Assembly (NCBI RefSeq): GCF_000230975.2
Contig: NC_021172.1
Coordinates: 868,001 to 932,000 of the forward strand
Reading direction: 5' to 3'
Source of the DNA: Hyphomicrobium denitrificans 1NES1
GTDB lineage: Bacteria > Pseudomonadota > Alphaproteobacteria > Rhizobiales > Hyphomicrobiaceae
Length of the DNA: 64,000 bases
The translations under genes were made by a program, and so were the position numbers. Of this stretch, positions 55,790-64,000 are shown piece after piece; the first letter of the stretch is position 1, and each line of letters starts with the position of its first letter. A model generated the notes under the pieces. It saw only the letters and a program-made list of their open reading frames with translations, had not been told where the DNA came from and ran no database searches.

Positions 55790-55820
55790 TATGTAGGGTT
55801 TCCAGCCGCTGGAAGGTCAA
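55790..55820 (-). promoter_or_regulatory. CueR-type promoter of the copper operon
   Basis: On the minus strand: -35 TTGACC (55815-55820), 19-base spacer and -10 TACATA (55790-55795). The spacer holds the inverted repeat TTCCAGCGGCTGGAA within CCTTCC...GGAAACC, as in known CueR boxes. The long spacer is what MerR-type activators need. Confidence 0.88.
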
Positions 55821-55880
55821 GACCCGGAGAACGATCATGGGCCACAAGGGAAGAAGTGAGCAGATTAAGCCGATTTCCCG

Positions 55881-55912
55881 TTGACTCCGTACTATAGTAC
55901 GGACCCTACATT
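55881..55912 (+). promoter_or_regulatory. merOP: mer-type promoter/operator of the second metal cluster
   Basis: -35 TTGACT (55881-55886), perfect 18-base palindrome TCCGTACTA/TAGTACGGA (55886-55903), then -10 TACATT (55907-55912) at a 20-base spacing. The first 12 bases, TTGACTCCGTAC, equal those of the Tn501/Tn21 mer operator. The downstream gene is merR itself, so the regulator is the first gene of its own operon. Confidence 0.88.
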
Positions 55913-55927
55913 CAAACAGAGGTGCGA

Positions 55928-56455
55928 ATGATGAAGCCGTTGACCATCGGGGAGATTGCGCGGCAAGCGGCCGTCGGGATCGAGACGGTCCGCTTCTATG
56001 AGCGCCGCGGCCTGATCGAGCAGCCGCCGAAGCCGAACGGTGCCGGTTTCCGTACTTACCCGCAGGAGACCGTAAAGCGTCTTCGCTTCATTCAGCAGGC
56101 GCAGGATATCGGATTCTCGCTGCGCGAAATCCATGAGCTTTTGGCGCTCAAAACCGATCCGGAAAGCGACTGTGGCGACGTAAAGGGTCGCGCGGTTGCG
56201 AAGCTCAAGGAGGTTCATGACAAGATTGGCAAGCTTCGCCGCATCGGCGAGGCGCTCGAAGCGCTGATCGCCGTCTGCCCGGGCTGCGGACCGGTGAACG
56301 CCTGCTCGATCCTGGAAGCGCTCGACGACTCTCCATCGCAAGCGCCGGCACCACCCGAGCCGAGTCTCCGCAAGCGGGAACTTGCCGAACGATCGGCGCG
56401 ATCGCGGCAGGGACGCGCCCGGAATAAAAACGCAACTCAGAGGCCGATCAGATGA
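55928..56455 (+). CDS. merR: MerR-family Hg/Pb-type metal regulator
   Basis: 175 residues from ATG 55928, with AGAGG upstream. HTH (TIGEIARQAAVGIETVRFYERRGLI), then a dimer helix with the cysteine set: Cys in SDCGDV, 35 residues later Cys in AVCPGCGPV, and 9 later Cys in NACSIL. This spacing matches Tn501 MerR (82/117/126) and PbrR (78/113/122). One extra cysteine sits in CPGC. The C-terminal 40 residues are basic. The next gene overlaps its stop (ATGA). Confidence 0.92.
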   Translation: MMKPLTIGEIARQAAVGIETVRFYERRGLIEQPPKPNGAGFRTYPQETVKRLRFIQQAQDIGFSLREIHELLALKTDPESDCGDVKGRAVAKLKEVHDKIGKLRRIGEALEALIAVCPGCGPVNACSILEALDDSPSQAPAPPEPSLRKRELAERSARSRQGRARNKNATQRPIR

Positions 56456-56676
56456 ACCAGGTGACATTCAACATTGAAGGTATGCACTGCGAAGCGTGCG
56501 CGCGCACCATCCGTGCCCTCTTGGAAACAGAGCCCGGCGTCAAGAGCGTCGACGTGTCATTCGATCCCGGGACGGCGCGGATCCTCTTCGATCCCAACGC
56601 GGCGAACGAAGCGCGTTTGAAGTCCAGGATTGAAAAGCCCGGCTATCGCGTCGTCGACCGCGCCGAGCGGCCGTAA
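56452..56676 (+). CDS. HMA metal-binding protein (MerP-like)
   Basis: 74 residues, single HMA domain without signal peptide, metal site GMHCEACARTIRALL. Similar in size to MerP and CopZ, but cytoplasmic, since no signal is present. Coupled to merR by ATGA and 11 bases ahead of the CcdA-like gene. Likely chaperone for the P-type ATPase that follows. Confidence 0.88.
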   Translation: MNQVTFNIEGMHCEACARTIRALLETEPGVKSVDVSFDPGTARILFDPNAANEARLKSRIEKPGYRVVDRAERP

Positions 56677-56687
56677 CGGTGTGACCG

Positions 56688-57437
56688 ATGTCCTACATCC
56701 AAGCCTGGCTGGAGCAAGTCTCGTTGGCGTCGCCGCTCGGCTTCGCCGTCATGGCGCTCGCCGGGCTGGTCATGGGCATCGCGCCCAGTTCCTATCCCCT
56801 TGCCACCGTCGTGGCGGGCTGTGTCGGCGGCCAAACGCGCGGCGAGCAGAAGGCGTGGTTGTCCAGCCGCGGACTGGTGCTTTCCGCGGGTTTCGTGCTG
56901 GGCATCGCCACGGTGGATGCCGTGATTGGCGTACTGGTCGGCTTCCTGGGCTTCGCCATCATCCGGGCGCTCGCTGGCTCCCTCGCCGTCACGAATTTGG
57001 CTCTCGGCCTCCTTCTCATCGTGCTGGGGCTGGCCCTGCTTCGGAAGATCCGTTTCTTCACTCCGGTCCTATCGCCGCGGCCGCATCGCGTTCAAAGCTT
57101 CGCGGCGGCCTATGCGTTAGGCGTGCCGTTCGGCCTGTCGGTGTGCCCGGCCTGTACACCGATGGTGTTGCCGGTCCTGGGTGCCGCCGCGCTTAGCGGC
57201 ACTCCGTGGCTAGGCGGGGCGCTGCTGCTGGTCTTCGGCATCGCGCGCGGCGCGCCGTTGCTCCTCGTCGGCGCCGCCGCGGAACGGCTGAAAGACCTGC
57301 CGCGCGTCATGATGCTGGCGCCGGCGGTTGAGCGCGTGAGCGGCGTGCTGCTTTTGCTGGCCGCTCTCTACTTCCTTTACCAGAGCGCCGTCTATGCGGG
57401 CTTCCTGCCGCCGCTGGGCGTGCTCGGGACACCATGA
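56688..57437 (+). CDS. CcdA-like membrane protein
   Basis: 249 residues, six to seven membrane helices. It belongs to the CcdA/DsbD membrane family by fold, but the first conserved cysteine position reads [14 protein letters not shown] (no Cys), while the second region keeps [13 protein letters not shown]. It therefore cannot do the standard two-cysteine relay, and the CxxC might bind metal. The P-type ATPase frame overlaps its stop. Confidence 0.85.
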   Translation: MSYIQAWLEQVSLASPLGFAVMALAGLVMGIAPSSYPLATVVAGCVGGQTRGEQKAWLSSRGLVLSAGFVLGIATVDAVIGVLVGFLGFAIIRALAGSLAVTNLALGLLLIVLGLALLRKIRFFTPVLSPRPHRVQSFAAAYALGVPFGLSVCPACTPMVLPVLGAAALSGTPWLGGALLLVFGIARGAPLLLVGAAAERLKDLPRVMMLAPAVERVSGVLLLLAALYFLYQSAVYAGFLPPLGVLGTP

Positions 57438-57451
57438 ACGGAGGCACCGCC

Positions 57452-59902
57452 ATGACAATGGCAACGATGCAGAGCTATGCGGACCACCTGTGGTCCGAAG
57501 AACCATCGAGCCGTCCTGATCGCAAGAAGATCCGGGCCCGTATCGGCGGTCTTCATTGCTCGCTCTGCACGGGCACGATCGAGAAGGCAGTCGGCCGGAT
57601 GGCCGGCGTGGACAAGGTCGCCGTAAGCCTCACACACGAACAGGCGCTGGTCGAGTACGATCCCAAGGTCGTGCGCCCAGTCGCTGTCCTGCAAACACTC
57701 CGAGATATCGGGTACACCATCCACGATCCGCGCAAGCTGCGCGGATTTGAGGAAGAAGAACGCGAGCTCGTGCGGGAGGCGCGGCGGTTCGTGACCGCGG
57801 TGGCCTTGAGCGTCGGATCGATCCCCATCATTGCTGACCCTTCGGTGGGTTGGGCAGGATTTCTCCCGGCGCTCGTCTGTTTGAGCCTTGCAGGCCTTGT
57901 TTTCCTCGCGCTGCGATCGAGCGGGTTATGGACGGCGGTCGCGGTGACTGCGGGCCTGATCGCCATGGTCCTGATCCTCCTCTACCTCAACCTGGAAGGA
58001 TACCTGACCGGAGCGGCGCCTTGGGTCACCGGCGCATTGGCGCTTTTGCTTGTCTTTGGCGTTGCCCGGCACATTCTCTACATGGCCTGGCAGGCGCTTC
58101 GCCGCGGCATTCTCAATCAGCATGTCCTGTTGGAGATGGGCGCGTTCGCCGGCATCGCGGGCGGCGTCATCGGGCTTGTCCTCCATCCGCCCGGCTATCC
58201 GACCGCACCGTTCTTCGCCGTCTCGGTCATGGTCGCGACGTACCATATTTTTTCGGAATGGCTGTCGCTCATCGTCAAGACCCGCAGTTCGCAAGCGGTG
58301 AAGCGGCTTCTCGACCTCCAACCCGACATGGCCCGTGTGGTGCGCGACAACCGGGAAGAGGCAGTCCGTGTTTCGGACGTCGTTGTGGGCGATCTCGTTC
58401 GCGTCCGGCCGGGCGAGCGAATACCGGTCGACGGAACGGTCGTCACAGGCCGCTCGGCGATCGACCAGTCGTTCGTCACCGGCGAACCGGTTCCCGTCGA
58501 GAAGACGGACGGCGATACTGTTGTGGGGGGCTCGGTCAACGGGACTGGCAGCCTTCTCATAAGGGTCACCGCCGTCGGGGAAGAAAGCTTCCTGCAGCGG
58601 GTCGTGCGCCAGGTCGAGGATGCCCGCGCTCTCAAGCCGGGCATCCTGCATCTCGTCGACCGCGTGCTGCGGATCTACACGCCGACCGTTCTTCTGATTG
58701 CCGCAGCAGCTTTCCTTGGGTGGATCGCGGGGCCGCTTCTGGCCGGGTACCATCCCGACATAAGCCGGGCAGTGTTCGCAGGCCTGAGCGTACTCGTGAT
58801 GGGCTACCCATGCGCCGTGGGAATCTCGGCCCCTCTCTCGATCGTTCGCGGCGCCGGTGAGGCCGCGAACCAAGGTATTCTCATGCGTACCGGTGAAGCC
58901 TTCCAAACCTATCGGCTGGTCCGGAGCATCGTTCTCGACAAGACGGGAACGCTCACAGAGGGACGACCAACGGTGGGCGAGATCGAGGCGTGCGATACAA
59001 GCGAGGACGAGTTGCTGGCGATCGCCGCAGCAGCCGAATCCTCGTCCGAGCACCCTCTGGCCGAAGCAATCGTGAAGTCAGCATTTGCGCGAAAGGTCGT
59101 GCCGCCGGCTGTGGAAGCGTTCGAAGCGATCCCCGGCAAGGGTGTCGTAGCCAAAATCGAGGGTCAGGAGGTCCTCGTCGGTAGCCTTAGCTTTCTAAGA
59201 GGGCGCGGCGTTGACTTCAGGTCCATCGCGGACCGGATCGATGCCCTGGAACAAAAAGGACGCACCGTCATCGCCGCTGCGCGGGCCAGTCGCTTGCTCG
59301 GCATCATCGCTCTCGGCGATGCCCTCAAGCCGGATGCCGTCGAGACGGTAGCCGCGTTGCGCAAGGCTGGTCTGAAGACGGTCCTGATCACCGGCGACAA
59401 CGAGCGGGCGGCGCGGCGCGTCGCGCGGGATCTCGGCATCGACGAGGTCCACGCCGGCATCCTGCCTGGCGCCAAGGCCGACATCGTCCGCGAACTCCAA
59501 AAGTACGGGAAGGTGGCAATGGTCGGAGACGGCATCAACGATGCGCCGGCGCTGATGCAGGCGGATGTTGGCGTCGCGCTCGGCACCGGTACCGACATCG
59601 CGATCGAATCTGCGGACATCATCATCCTCGGGAAGGAACTGGGCCTCATCATGCGGGCGCGCGAAATCAGCCGCTACAGCTACCATAAGATGGTCCAGAA
59701 TGTGCTGCTCGCCTTTGGCTTCAACGGCATCGGCATTCCCATTGCGGCGACGGGCCTGCTCTATCCCGTCTGGGCGCTCGTGGCGATGGCCTTGAGCGTA
59801 ACGGCTATTTTCATCAATTCGCTCTGGGGCCGCCCCTCGCTCTTCATCAGTGCGATCCTGAGCGTTGGCCGACGCGACCAGTTCGAGCGGAAGCCAGCGT
59901 AG
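57452..59902 (+). CDS. P1B-type heavy-metal ATPase with YPC in place of CPC
   Basis: 816 residues from ATG 57452 (GGAGG 7 bases upstream; an overlapping ATG at 57434 is possible). N-terminal HMA with [16 protein letters not shown] (Cys36, Cys39), eight helices, [15 protein letters not shown] (about 497), SEHPLAEA and [10 protein letters not shown]. The transmembrane metal site reads [13 protein letters not shown] (about 449-461): the first cysteine of CPC is tyrosine. Substrate uncertain; the Hg/Pb-type MerR points to a soft divalent metal. Confidence 0.93.
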   Translation: MTMATMQSYADHLWSEEPSSRPDRKKIRARIGGLHCSLCTGTIEKAVGRMAGVDKVAVSLTHEQALVEYDPKVVRPVAVLQTLRDIGYTIHDPRKLRGFEEEERELVREARRFVTAVALSVGSIPIIADPSVGWAGFLPALVCLSLAGLVFLALRSSGLWTAVAVTAGLIAMVLILLYLNLEGYLTGAAPWVTGALALLLVFGVARHILYMAWQALRRGILNQHVLLEMGAFAGIAGGVIGLVLHPPGYPTAPFFAVSVMVATYHIFSEWLSLIVKTRSSQAVKRLLDLQPDMARVVRDNREEAVRVSDVVVGDLVRVRPGERIPVDGTVVTGRSAIDQSFVTGEPVPVEKTDGDTVVGGSVNGTGSLLIRVTAVGEESFLQRVVRQVEDARALKPGILHLVDRVLRIYTPTVLLIAAAAFLGWIAGPLLAGYHPDISRAVFAGLSVLVMGYPCAVGISAPLSIVRGAGEAANQGILMRTGEAFQTYRLVRSIVLDKTGTLTEGRPTVGEIEACDTSEDELLAIAAAAESSSEHPLAEAIVKSAFARKVVPPAVEAFEAIPGKGVVAKIEGQEVLVGSLSFLRGRGVDFRSIADRIDALEQKGRTVIAAARASRLLGIIALGDALKPDAVETVAALRKAGLKTVLITGDNERAARRVARDLGIDEVHAGILPGAKADIVRELQKYGKVAMVGDGINDAPALMQADVGVALGTGTDIAIESADIIILGKELGLIMRAREISRYSYHKMVQNVLLAFGFNGIGIPIAATGLLYPVWALVAMALSVTAIFINSLWGRPSLFISAILSVGRRDQFERKPA

Positions 59903-59963
59903 CAGCTCGATGCGCTTGCCCGAGAATTATTCCGCGGTCGCAGCCGGAACGCCAGCTTTGGCA

Positions 59964-60599
59964 TCAGCATTCGATCTCGATTAGCTTGATGAGATCGGTG
60001 ACGACGAAGCGGTCCATTGAAACCTTTAGACCGGCGTTTCGAATATGCATTTCGGTCTGCCGATCGAAGCTTGCGCCGTAGGCCCACGCGATCCAGGGAT
60101 CCCAGAGTCTGGTAATCAGGCGGCGAATTCGGCCTTGCGGTCGGAGATATTCCATGAGGCGAATCACGCCGCCAGGGCGGACGACCCGGTGAAGCTCCTG
60201 CAATGCGGGGATTTGCAACTCGCCGGGCAGGACACAGAACAGAAAACTGGTAACGGCGGCATCAAACGCGCGGTCCGGAAGGGTTATGTGCGCGACATCC
60301 ATCTGGCGCAACTCGATCGACGCAGCCGGTGACTGACTTCGCCTGCGATTGGCGCGCCTGAGCATCGCCGGGCTGATGTCGATGCCTATGACTGCCGCGT
60401 TGCGGGGATAGAACGGAAAGTTGCGGCCAGTTCCGACGCCCGCATCGAGGATGTGGCCTTGGAGACCATCGAAGAGCTGTCGCCGGAGCGCTCGGTAGCG
60501 ACTGTATTCAAATGGCAAATCCAGCAGATCGTAGATCGTGGCGATGCGCTGGTAGCGGTGGAAGTTAATTGAAGAGCCTGAGCTACTCGGCTGCGGCAT
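59964..60599 (-). CDS. Class-I SAM-dependent methyltransferase
   Basis: 211 residues. SAM motif GHILDAGVGTGRNFPFYPRNAAVIGIDIS and the post-motif FDAAVTSFLFCVLPGELQIPAL, similar to the copper-block methyltransferase at 50184-50798. The substrate is unknown; both stand next to metal ATPase operons. Transcribed against the ATPase, so it has its own promoter. Confidence 0.85.
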   Translation of the reverse strand: MPQPSSSGSSINFHRYQRIATIYDLLDLPFEYSRYRALRRQLFDGLQGHILDAGVGTGRNFPFYPRNAAVIGIDISPAMLRRANRRRSQSPAASIELRQMDVAHITLPDRAFDAAVTSFLFCVLPGELQIPALQELHRVVRPGGVIRLMEYLRPQGRIRRLITRLWDPWIAWAYGASFDRQTEMHIRNAGLKVSMDRFVVTDLIKLIEIEC

Positions 60600-61060
60600 G
60601 GGACCCTACGAGTTCGTATCGGACCGTATCATCATCAGCTCTGGTGGCATGCGTCGCCTTCGATAGCTTAATGCACGATGCGAGCGCCTTCCCGATGTTC
60701 CTGAAGCATAAACTCCACCCGCAGCTAGCCTAGGCGGTTTCTGACCTTTTCCGTCAGACGCCAACGAACGTCGGGTGTCCAGTAAGCCCGGTGTCGCTAA
60801 CCTCTCGGCACCCTGGAGCGAACCATCTCAAAGAGAGCCGGACGTGCGGGACGATTCTGGAACTGGCGTATCAGATCGTTCGCCAGATCTGCTGGCTGAA
60901 ATTCTACAGGAAGCAGCCCAAGCTGGTTGGTTTGGGGAATGATGGCGTGTTGCAAATTATGTAGTTATACCAATGGGTTATTTCAGGCGAATCGGAACCC
61001 ATCCGGCCTTCGGCCCTTTATCCGTTATCGGTATTCGCGTCTGACAAGGAGATAATAGCC
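60600..61060. other. Non-coding gap
   Basis: About 460 bases. Composition suggests degraded sequence (for example a stretch around 60720-60960 with short coding-like pieces in changing frames), but no family can be assigned. A palindromic or insertion-sequence end was not recognised. Confidence 0.35.
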
Positions 61061-61516
61061 GTGAACAATGGAATGAATATCGCAAAGGGGATTGGCAGCG
61101 GCTTCGTCGCAACGATCGTCCTCTCCGCCATCATGCTCATGAAGCAGTCGATGGGGGTCATGCCGCAGCTCAATCCCATTCAAATGATCACAGAGATGAG
61201 CGGCATGGGGACACTGCTTGTCGGATGGCTCACGCACTTCTTCATCGGGACGATCTTGTGGGGTGTCCTTTACGCCTGGATCGATCGGTCGCTGCCGGGA
61301 CCTCCTTGGTTCCGTGGCGCAACCTTTGCGACAGGTGCTTGGCTCCTCATGATGATTTTGATGATGCCGATGGCCGGCGCAGGGTTCTTCGGCTTGCAGA
61401 TGGGGATGATGGCGCCGGTGGCTACGCTCGTTATGCATTGGCTCTATGGCGCAGTTCTCGGGGCCGTTTACGGGGCCTGGGCACGTCCGGAACGCGAGCA
61501 ACCTGTCCACGCGTGA
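61061..61516 (+). CDS. DUF6789-like small membrane protein
   Basis: 151 residues, four membrane helices (GSGFVATIVLSAIMLMKQSMGVMP, TLLVGWLTHFFIGTILWGVLYAW, GAWLLMMILMMPMAGAGFFG, LVMHWLYGAVLGAVYG). Methionine-rich between helices. Function unknown. Precedes the flavoprotein and radical SAM genes on the same strand. Confidence 0.75.
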   Translation: MNNGMNIAKGIGSGFVATIVLSAIMLMKQSMGVMPQLNPIQMITEMSGMGTLLVGWLTHFFIGTILWGVLYAWIDRSLPGPPWFRGATFATGAWLLMMILMMPMAGAGFFGLQMGMMAPVATLVMHWLYGAVLGAVYGAWARPEREQPVHA

Positions 61517-61579
61517 TGACGCGCGGACTCATGCGAGTTCGTACGTTGGCAGTCTAACTAGTAGTACGTGAGCCGCCTG

Positions 61580-62929
61580 ATGCCAAACCAATATGATCTT
61601 GTTGTCCTGGGCACCGGAGTAGCCGCGACAACGGCCGCGTTCCGATGCCGTGCCGCCGGCTGGAGCGTTGCAATCATCGATCATCTGCCGTTCGGAGGAA
61701 CCTGCGCTTTGCGCGGCTGCGATCCGAAGAAGGTACTGGTTGGGATTGCAGAAGCACTGGACCAGAGTCGGCGGTTGCGAGACAGAGGCATCGATGGCGG
61801 CGAATTGTCGATCGATTGGCACCAGCTCATGGCCTTCAAGCGGAGCTTTACAGACCCCGTCCCGCAACAGCGGGAAGTGGAATTTGCGAAGAATGGAATT
61901 GAGGCCTTCCATGGCCTGGCTCGGTTCGTCGGACCGCAGACGATCGAGGTTGACGGTCAGAGGTTCGACGCGCGTTTCATACTGATCGCAACCGGTGCCG
62001 CGCCGATGCACCTCGGCATCGCAGGCGAGAAGCACCTCGCGAGCAGCACCGACTTCCTGGGACTTGAAGAGCTGCCGAAGCGGCTGGTGTTCGTCGGTGG
62101 CGGATTCATCGCACAGGAGTTCTCGCATGTCGCGGCGCGTGCCGGCGCTTCGGTGGTCGTTCTCGAGCAGTCTGATCGCATTCTGGGGCAATTTGACCAG
62201 GACCTCGTAAGTTGGCTGCAGGCGAAGTCCGCCACATTGGGAATTGATATTCGCGTGAATGCGCGTGTGCAGAGCGTCGTGAAAAGCGCAGGCGGCTTCA
62301 AAGTCACGGTCGCGTCCGATGGTGACACCACGAGTCTTGATGCCGATCTCGTCGTCCACGCGGCCGGCCGTATTCCGGACCTTGAATCGCTCGATCTCGC
62401 TGCCGGAAACGTCACGCAGGAGAAAGGGCGCCTCGTGCTCAACGAGTTCCTGCAGAGCACCTCCAATTCGGCGGTTTACGCAGCGGGCGATGCGGCATCG
62501 AGCGGACCGCCTTTGACCCCGGTTGCAAGCCGCGATGGAGCGGTCGTGGCCGCCAACATGACGAAAGGAAATCATCGGCAGCCCGACTATGCGGGAGTTG
62601 CAAGCGTGGTGTTCACGATCCCTCCGCTTGCGCGAGTCGGATTGCTGGAAGACGAGGCACGCCGGCGCAACCTGCGCTATCGCGTCCGACACGAGAAGAC
62701 CTTCGACTGGTACACGGCGCGGCGTGTCAACGAGGATTGTTCTGGGTTTAAGCTTCTGATTGAGGAAGAGACGGAACGCATTCTCGGCGCTCACCTTATC
62801 GGACCGCATGCCGAGGAGATCATCAATATCTTTGCGCTTGCCATTCGCGCCGGCCTGCCTGCGTCGCGATTGAAAGAGACCATCTTCGCCTATCCGACCG
62901 CCGGCTCCGACATCGGTTACATGCTGTGA
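61580..62929 (+). CDS. MerA-like FAD-dependent pyridine nucleotide-disulfide oxidoreductase
   Basis: 449 residues from ATG 61580 (a GTG at 61568 is possible). FAD-binding LVVLGTGVAATTAAFRCRAAG and the redox-active pair GGTCALRGCDPKKVL, placed as in mercuric/glutathione reductase. NAD(P) binding site VFVGGGFIAQEFSHVAARAG; second FAD motif AVYAAGDAA. It lacks an N-terminal HMA domain and the C-terminal CC of MerA, and the C-terminal histidine region reads FAYPTAGSDIG. So it is a MerA-superfamily reductase of unknown substrate. The next gene overlaps its stop (GTGA). Confidence 0.9.
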   Translation: MPNQYDLVVLGTGVAATTAAFRCRAAGWSVAIIDHLPFGGTCALRGCDPKKVLVGIAEALDQSRRLRDRGIDGGELSIDWHQLMAFKRSFTDPVPQQREVEFAKNGIEAFHGLARFVGPQTIEVDGQRFDARFILIATGAAPMHLGIAGEKHLASSTDFLGLEELPKRLVFVGGGFIAQEFSHVAARAGASVVVLEQSDRILGQFDQDLVSWLQAKSATLGIDIRVNARVQSVVKSAGGFKVTVASDGDTTSLDADLVVHAAGRIPDLESLDLAAGNVTQEKGRLVLNEFLQSTSNSAVYAAGDAASSGPPLTPVASRDGAVVAANMTKGNHRQPDYAGVASVVFTIPPLARVGLLEDEARRRNLRYRVRHEKTFDWYTARRVNEDCSGFKLLIEEETERILGAHLIGPHAEEIINIFALAIRAGLPASRLKETIFAYPTAGSDIGYML

Positions 62930-64000
62930 GCGGGCGTATCGTGGCAAGCGTCGCAAGAACGGCGCTGGATCAAGCGCGGCAGAAGATGATCGAAACTGGG
63001 CAATGGGATGCGGCGCAGTCTATGGGACGGCGTTGGCCTATCGGCTGCGTCGCCCTTGAGATCACCCAGCGCTGCAATCTCGATTGCGGCGCATGCTACC
63101 TCTCCGAGCATTCGGAAGCGGTCAGGGATCTGCCGCTCGATGAGGTTTATCGCCGGATCGATATGATCCGCGACACCTACGGTTCGGACGTCGATGTCCA
63201 GGTTACCGGCGGGGATCCGACCTTGCGCAAGCAGGATGAACTGGTCGCCATCGTTCGCCGTCTCCGGGAAGTCGGCATGCGGCCTGCATTGTTCACGAAC
63301 GGCATCAGGGCCACCCGCGATCTCCTCGTAAGCCTTGTCGAGGCTGGCCTTGTCGATGTGGCTTTCCATGTCGATTTGACGCAAGGCCGCCGCGGCTACC
63401 AAACCGAGCACGACCTTAATGAGCTCCGCCGCACTTACATCGAGCGGGCCCGGGGGCTGCCGCTGTCAGTCTTCTTCAACACGACGGTCTTCGACGGGAA
63501 TTTCGACCAGGTTCCCCACGTGGTCGCCTTCTTCGTTCAGTATAGCGATGTGGTTCGATTGGCTTCATTCCAGCCGCTGGCTCAGACTGGGCGTGGCACC
63601 TTGAGACCACGCTCCCCAGCCATCAACACCGCCTCGGTCACCAGGCAAATCGAGAAGGGCGCGGGAACGACGCTGTCCTTCGATACGGCGCACGCCGGAC
63701 ATGCCCAATGCAATCGCTACGCAATGTCGTTAATTGTCAACGGACATGCCTACGATGTTCTCGACAATAAGGGGTTCTACAATCTGCTGGTGGCCCGCAC
63801 CGCGGGATACCGGTTCGATCGCCAAAGCCGCAAGCGTGCTGTCGCGACGTTCTTACGCTGCCTTGCTGCAAACCCCGAAGTGATAGCCAAAGGTGCAGGC
63901 TGGTTCGCGAGCAAGCTCTGGCGGATGAAGGGCGACCTCGTGGCGTCGCGCGGGCGGATCAGTAAGCTGTCGTTCTTCGTCCACAATTTCATGGACGCCT
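62926..64000 (+). CDS. Radical SAM protein (incomplete at window end)
   Basis: At least 358 residues; the frame is open to the window edge. It starts on a GTG that overlaps the flavoprotein stop as GTGA (GTG 62941 is an alternative). The 4Fe-4S motif is EITQRCNLDCGACYLSEH (CxxxCxxC), followed by the glycine-rich SAM-binding string VQVTGGDPTL and TNGIRAT. The class matches HpnH/MftC-like or SPASM-type radical SAM enzymes, but the C-terminus needed to decide is cut off. Coupled to the MerA-like flavoprotein, which suggests a joint reaction. Confidence 0.88.
   Translation, partial: MSGRIVASVARTALDQARQKMIETGQWDAAQSMGRRWPIGCVALEITQRCNLDCGACYLSEHSEAVRDLPLDEVYRRIDMIRDTYGSDVDVQVTGGDPTLRKQDELVAIVRRLREVGMRPALFTNGIRATRDLLVSLVEAGLVDVAFHVDLTQGRRGYQTEHDLNELRRTYIERARGLPLSVFFNTTVFDGNFDQVPHVVAFFVQYSDVVRLASFQPLAQTGRGTLRPRSPAINTASVTRQIEKGAGTTLSFDTAHAGHAQCNRYAMSLIVNGHAYDVLDNKGFYNLLVARTAGYRFDRQSRKRAVATFLRCLAANPEVIAKGAGWFASKLWRMKGDLVASRGRISKLSFFVHNFMDA

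Noticed and set aside
57926..59053. 375-codon open frame antisense to the P-type ATPase
   Set aside because: No recognisable motif; the sense gene is complete and conserved.
61580..62929. Calling the flavoprotein a mercuric reductase (merA)
   Set aside because: It has no HMA domain and no C-terminal cysteine pair, both needed to handle Hg(II) in known MerA, so only MerA-like is supportable.
61529..62956. 475-codon open frame antisense to the MerA-like gene
   Set aside because: As long as the sense gene but without any domain; the sense product has complete FAD and NAD motifs. High-GC shadow.

Overview
The window looks like a chromosome segment of a GC-rich alphaproteobacterium of the order Hyphomicrobiales (Hyphomicrobium-like). 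This is inferred from the gene families, the ppx/rlmE/guaB/rsmB/guaA neighbourhood and codon usage; no species is claimed.

Layout. A conserved core of about 10 kb (roughly 30.0-39.7 kb) carries tRNA-Gln(CTG), a Ppx/GppA phosphatase, rlmE, guaB, a MAPEG protein, rsmB, two SET-domain proteins, a TspO homologue and guaA. Accessory DNA lies on both sides. The left arm lies on the 3' side of the tRNA-Gln gene. The right arm starts at the 3' end of guaA with a tyrosine integrase. Both are classic insertion hot spots, and both point away from the core.

Left arm (1-30 kb). A LuxR-type regulator stands opposite a two-partner secretion pair (TpsB pore, 1380-residue TpsA exoprotein). Plasmid-type cargo follows: an HNH nuclease, a YafQ/DinJ toxin-antitoxin pair and DUF3768 proteins. 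Next is a translationally coupled operon of TetR, a TetR ligand-domain-only protein, an HlyD adaptor, an FtsX-type permease and an ATPase. Divergent from it is a three-gene defence operon: a LexA-like self-cleaving repressor, an HNH-SAVED effector (Cap5) and a CD-NTase, i.e. a CBASS system with a predicted SOS-type switch. Further on are a conjugation-type ATPase, about 1 kb of strongly structured intergenic DNA, a Fic toxin with a probable antitoxin, an AT-rich/iteron region that looks like a replication origin, a flavocytochrome c sulfide dehydrogenase pair, and two DNA-binding-type proteins, one encoded over arrays of the palindrome GTCGCGAC.

Right arm (39.7-64 kb). Integrase and AlpA-type regulator, a LysR gene divergent from a membrane protein, then a large copper block. 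On the plus strand this is multicopper oxidase, cytochrome c, DUF411, small Met-rich proteins, a ScsB/DsbD-like reductase, a methyltransferase, a SCO protein and a 37-residue Met-rich membrane peptide. On the minus strand it is an HMA chaperone, CopA, CueR, a pterin dehydratase and a DUF4396 protein, behind a textbook CueR promoter. Last comes a second metal cluster led by a MerR with Hg/Pb-type cysteine spacing and a mer-type operator: an HMA protein, a CcdA-like protein, a P1B ATPase with YPC in place of CPC, a methyltransferase, a membrane protein, a MerA-like flavoprotein and a radical SAM protein cut by the window end.

Most distinctive: the LexA-gated CBASS operon, the coupled TetR half-protein, the structured region with the iteron origin, and the MerR/YPC-ATPase/flavoprotein/radical-SAM cluster.
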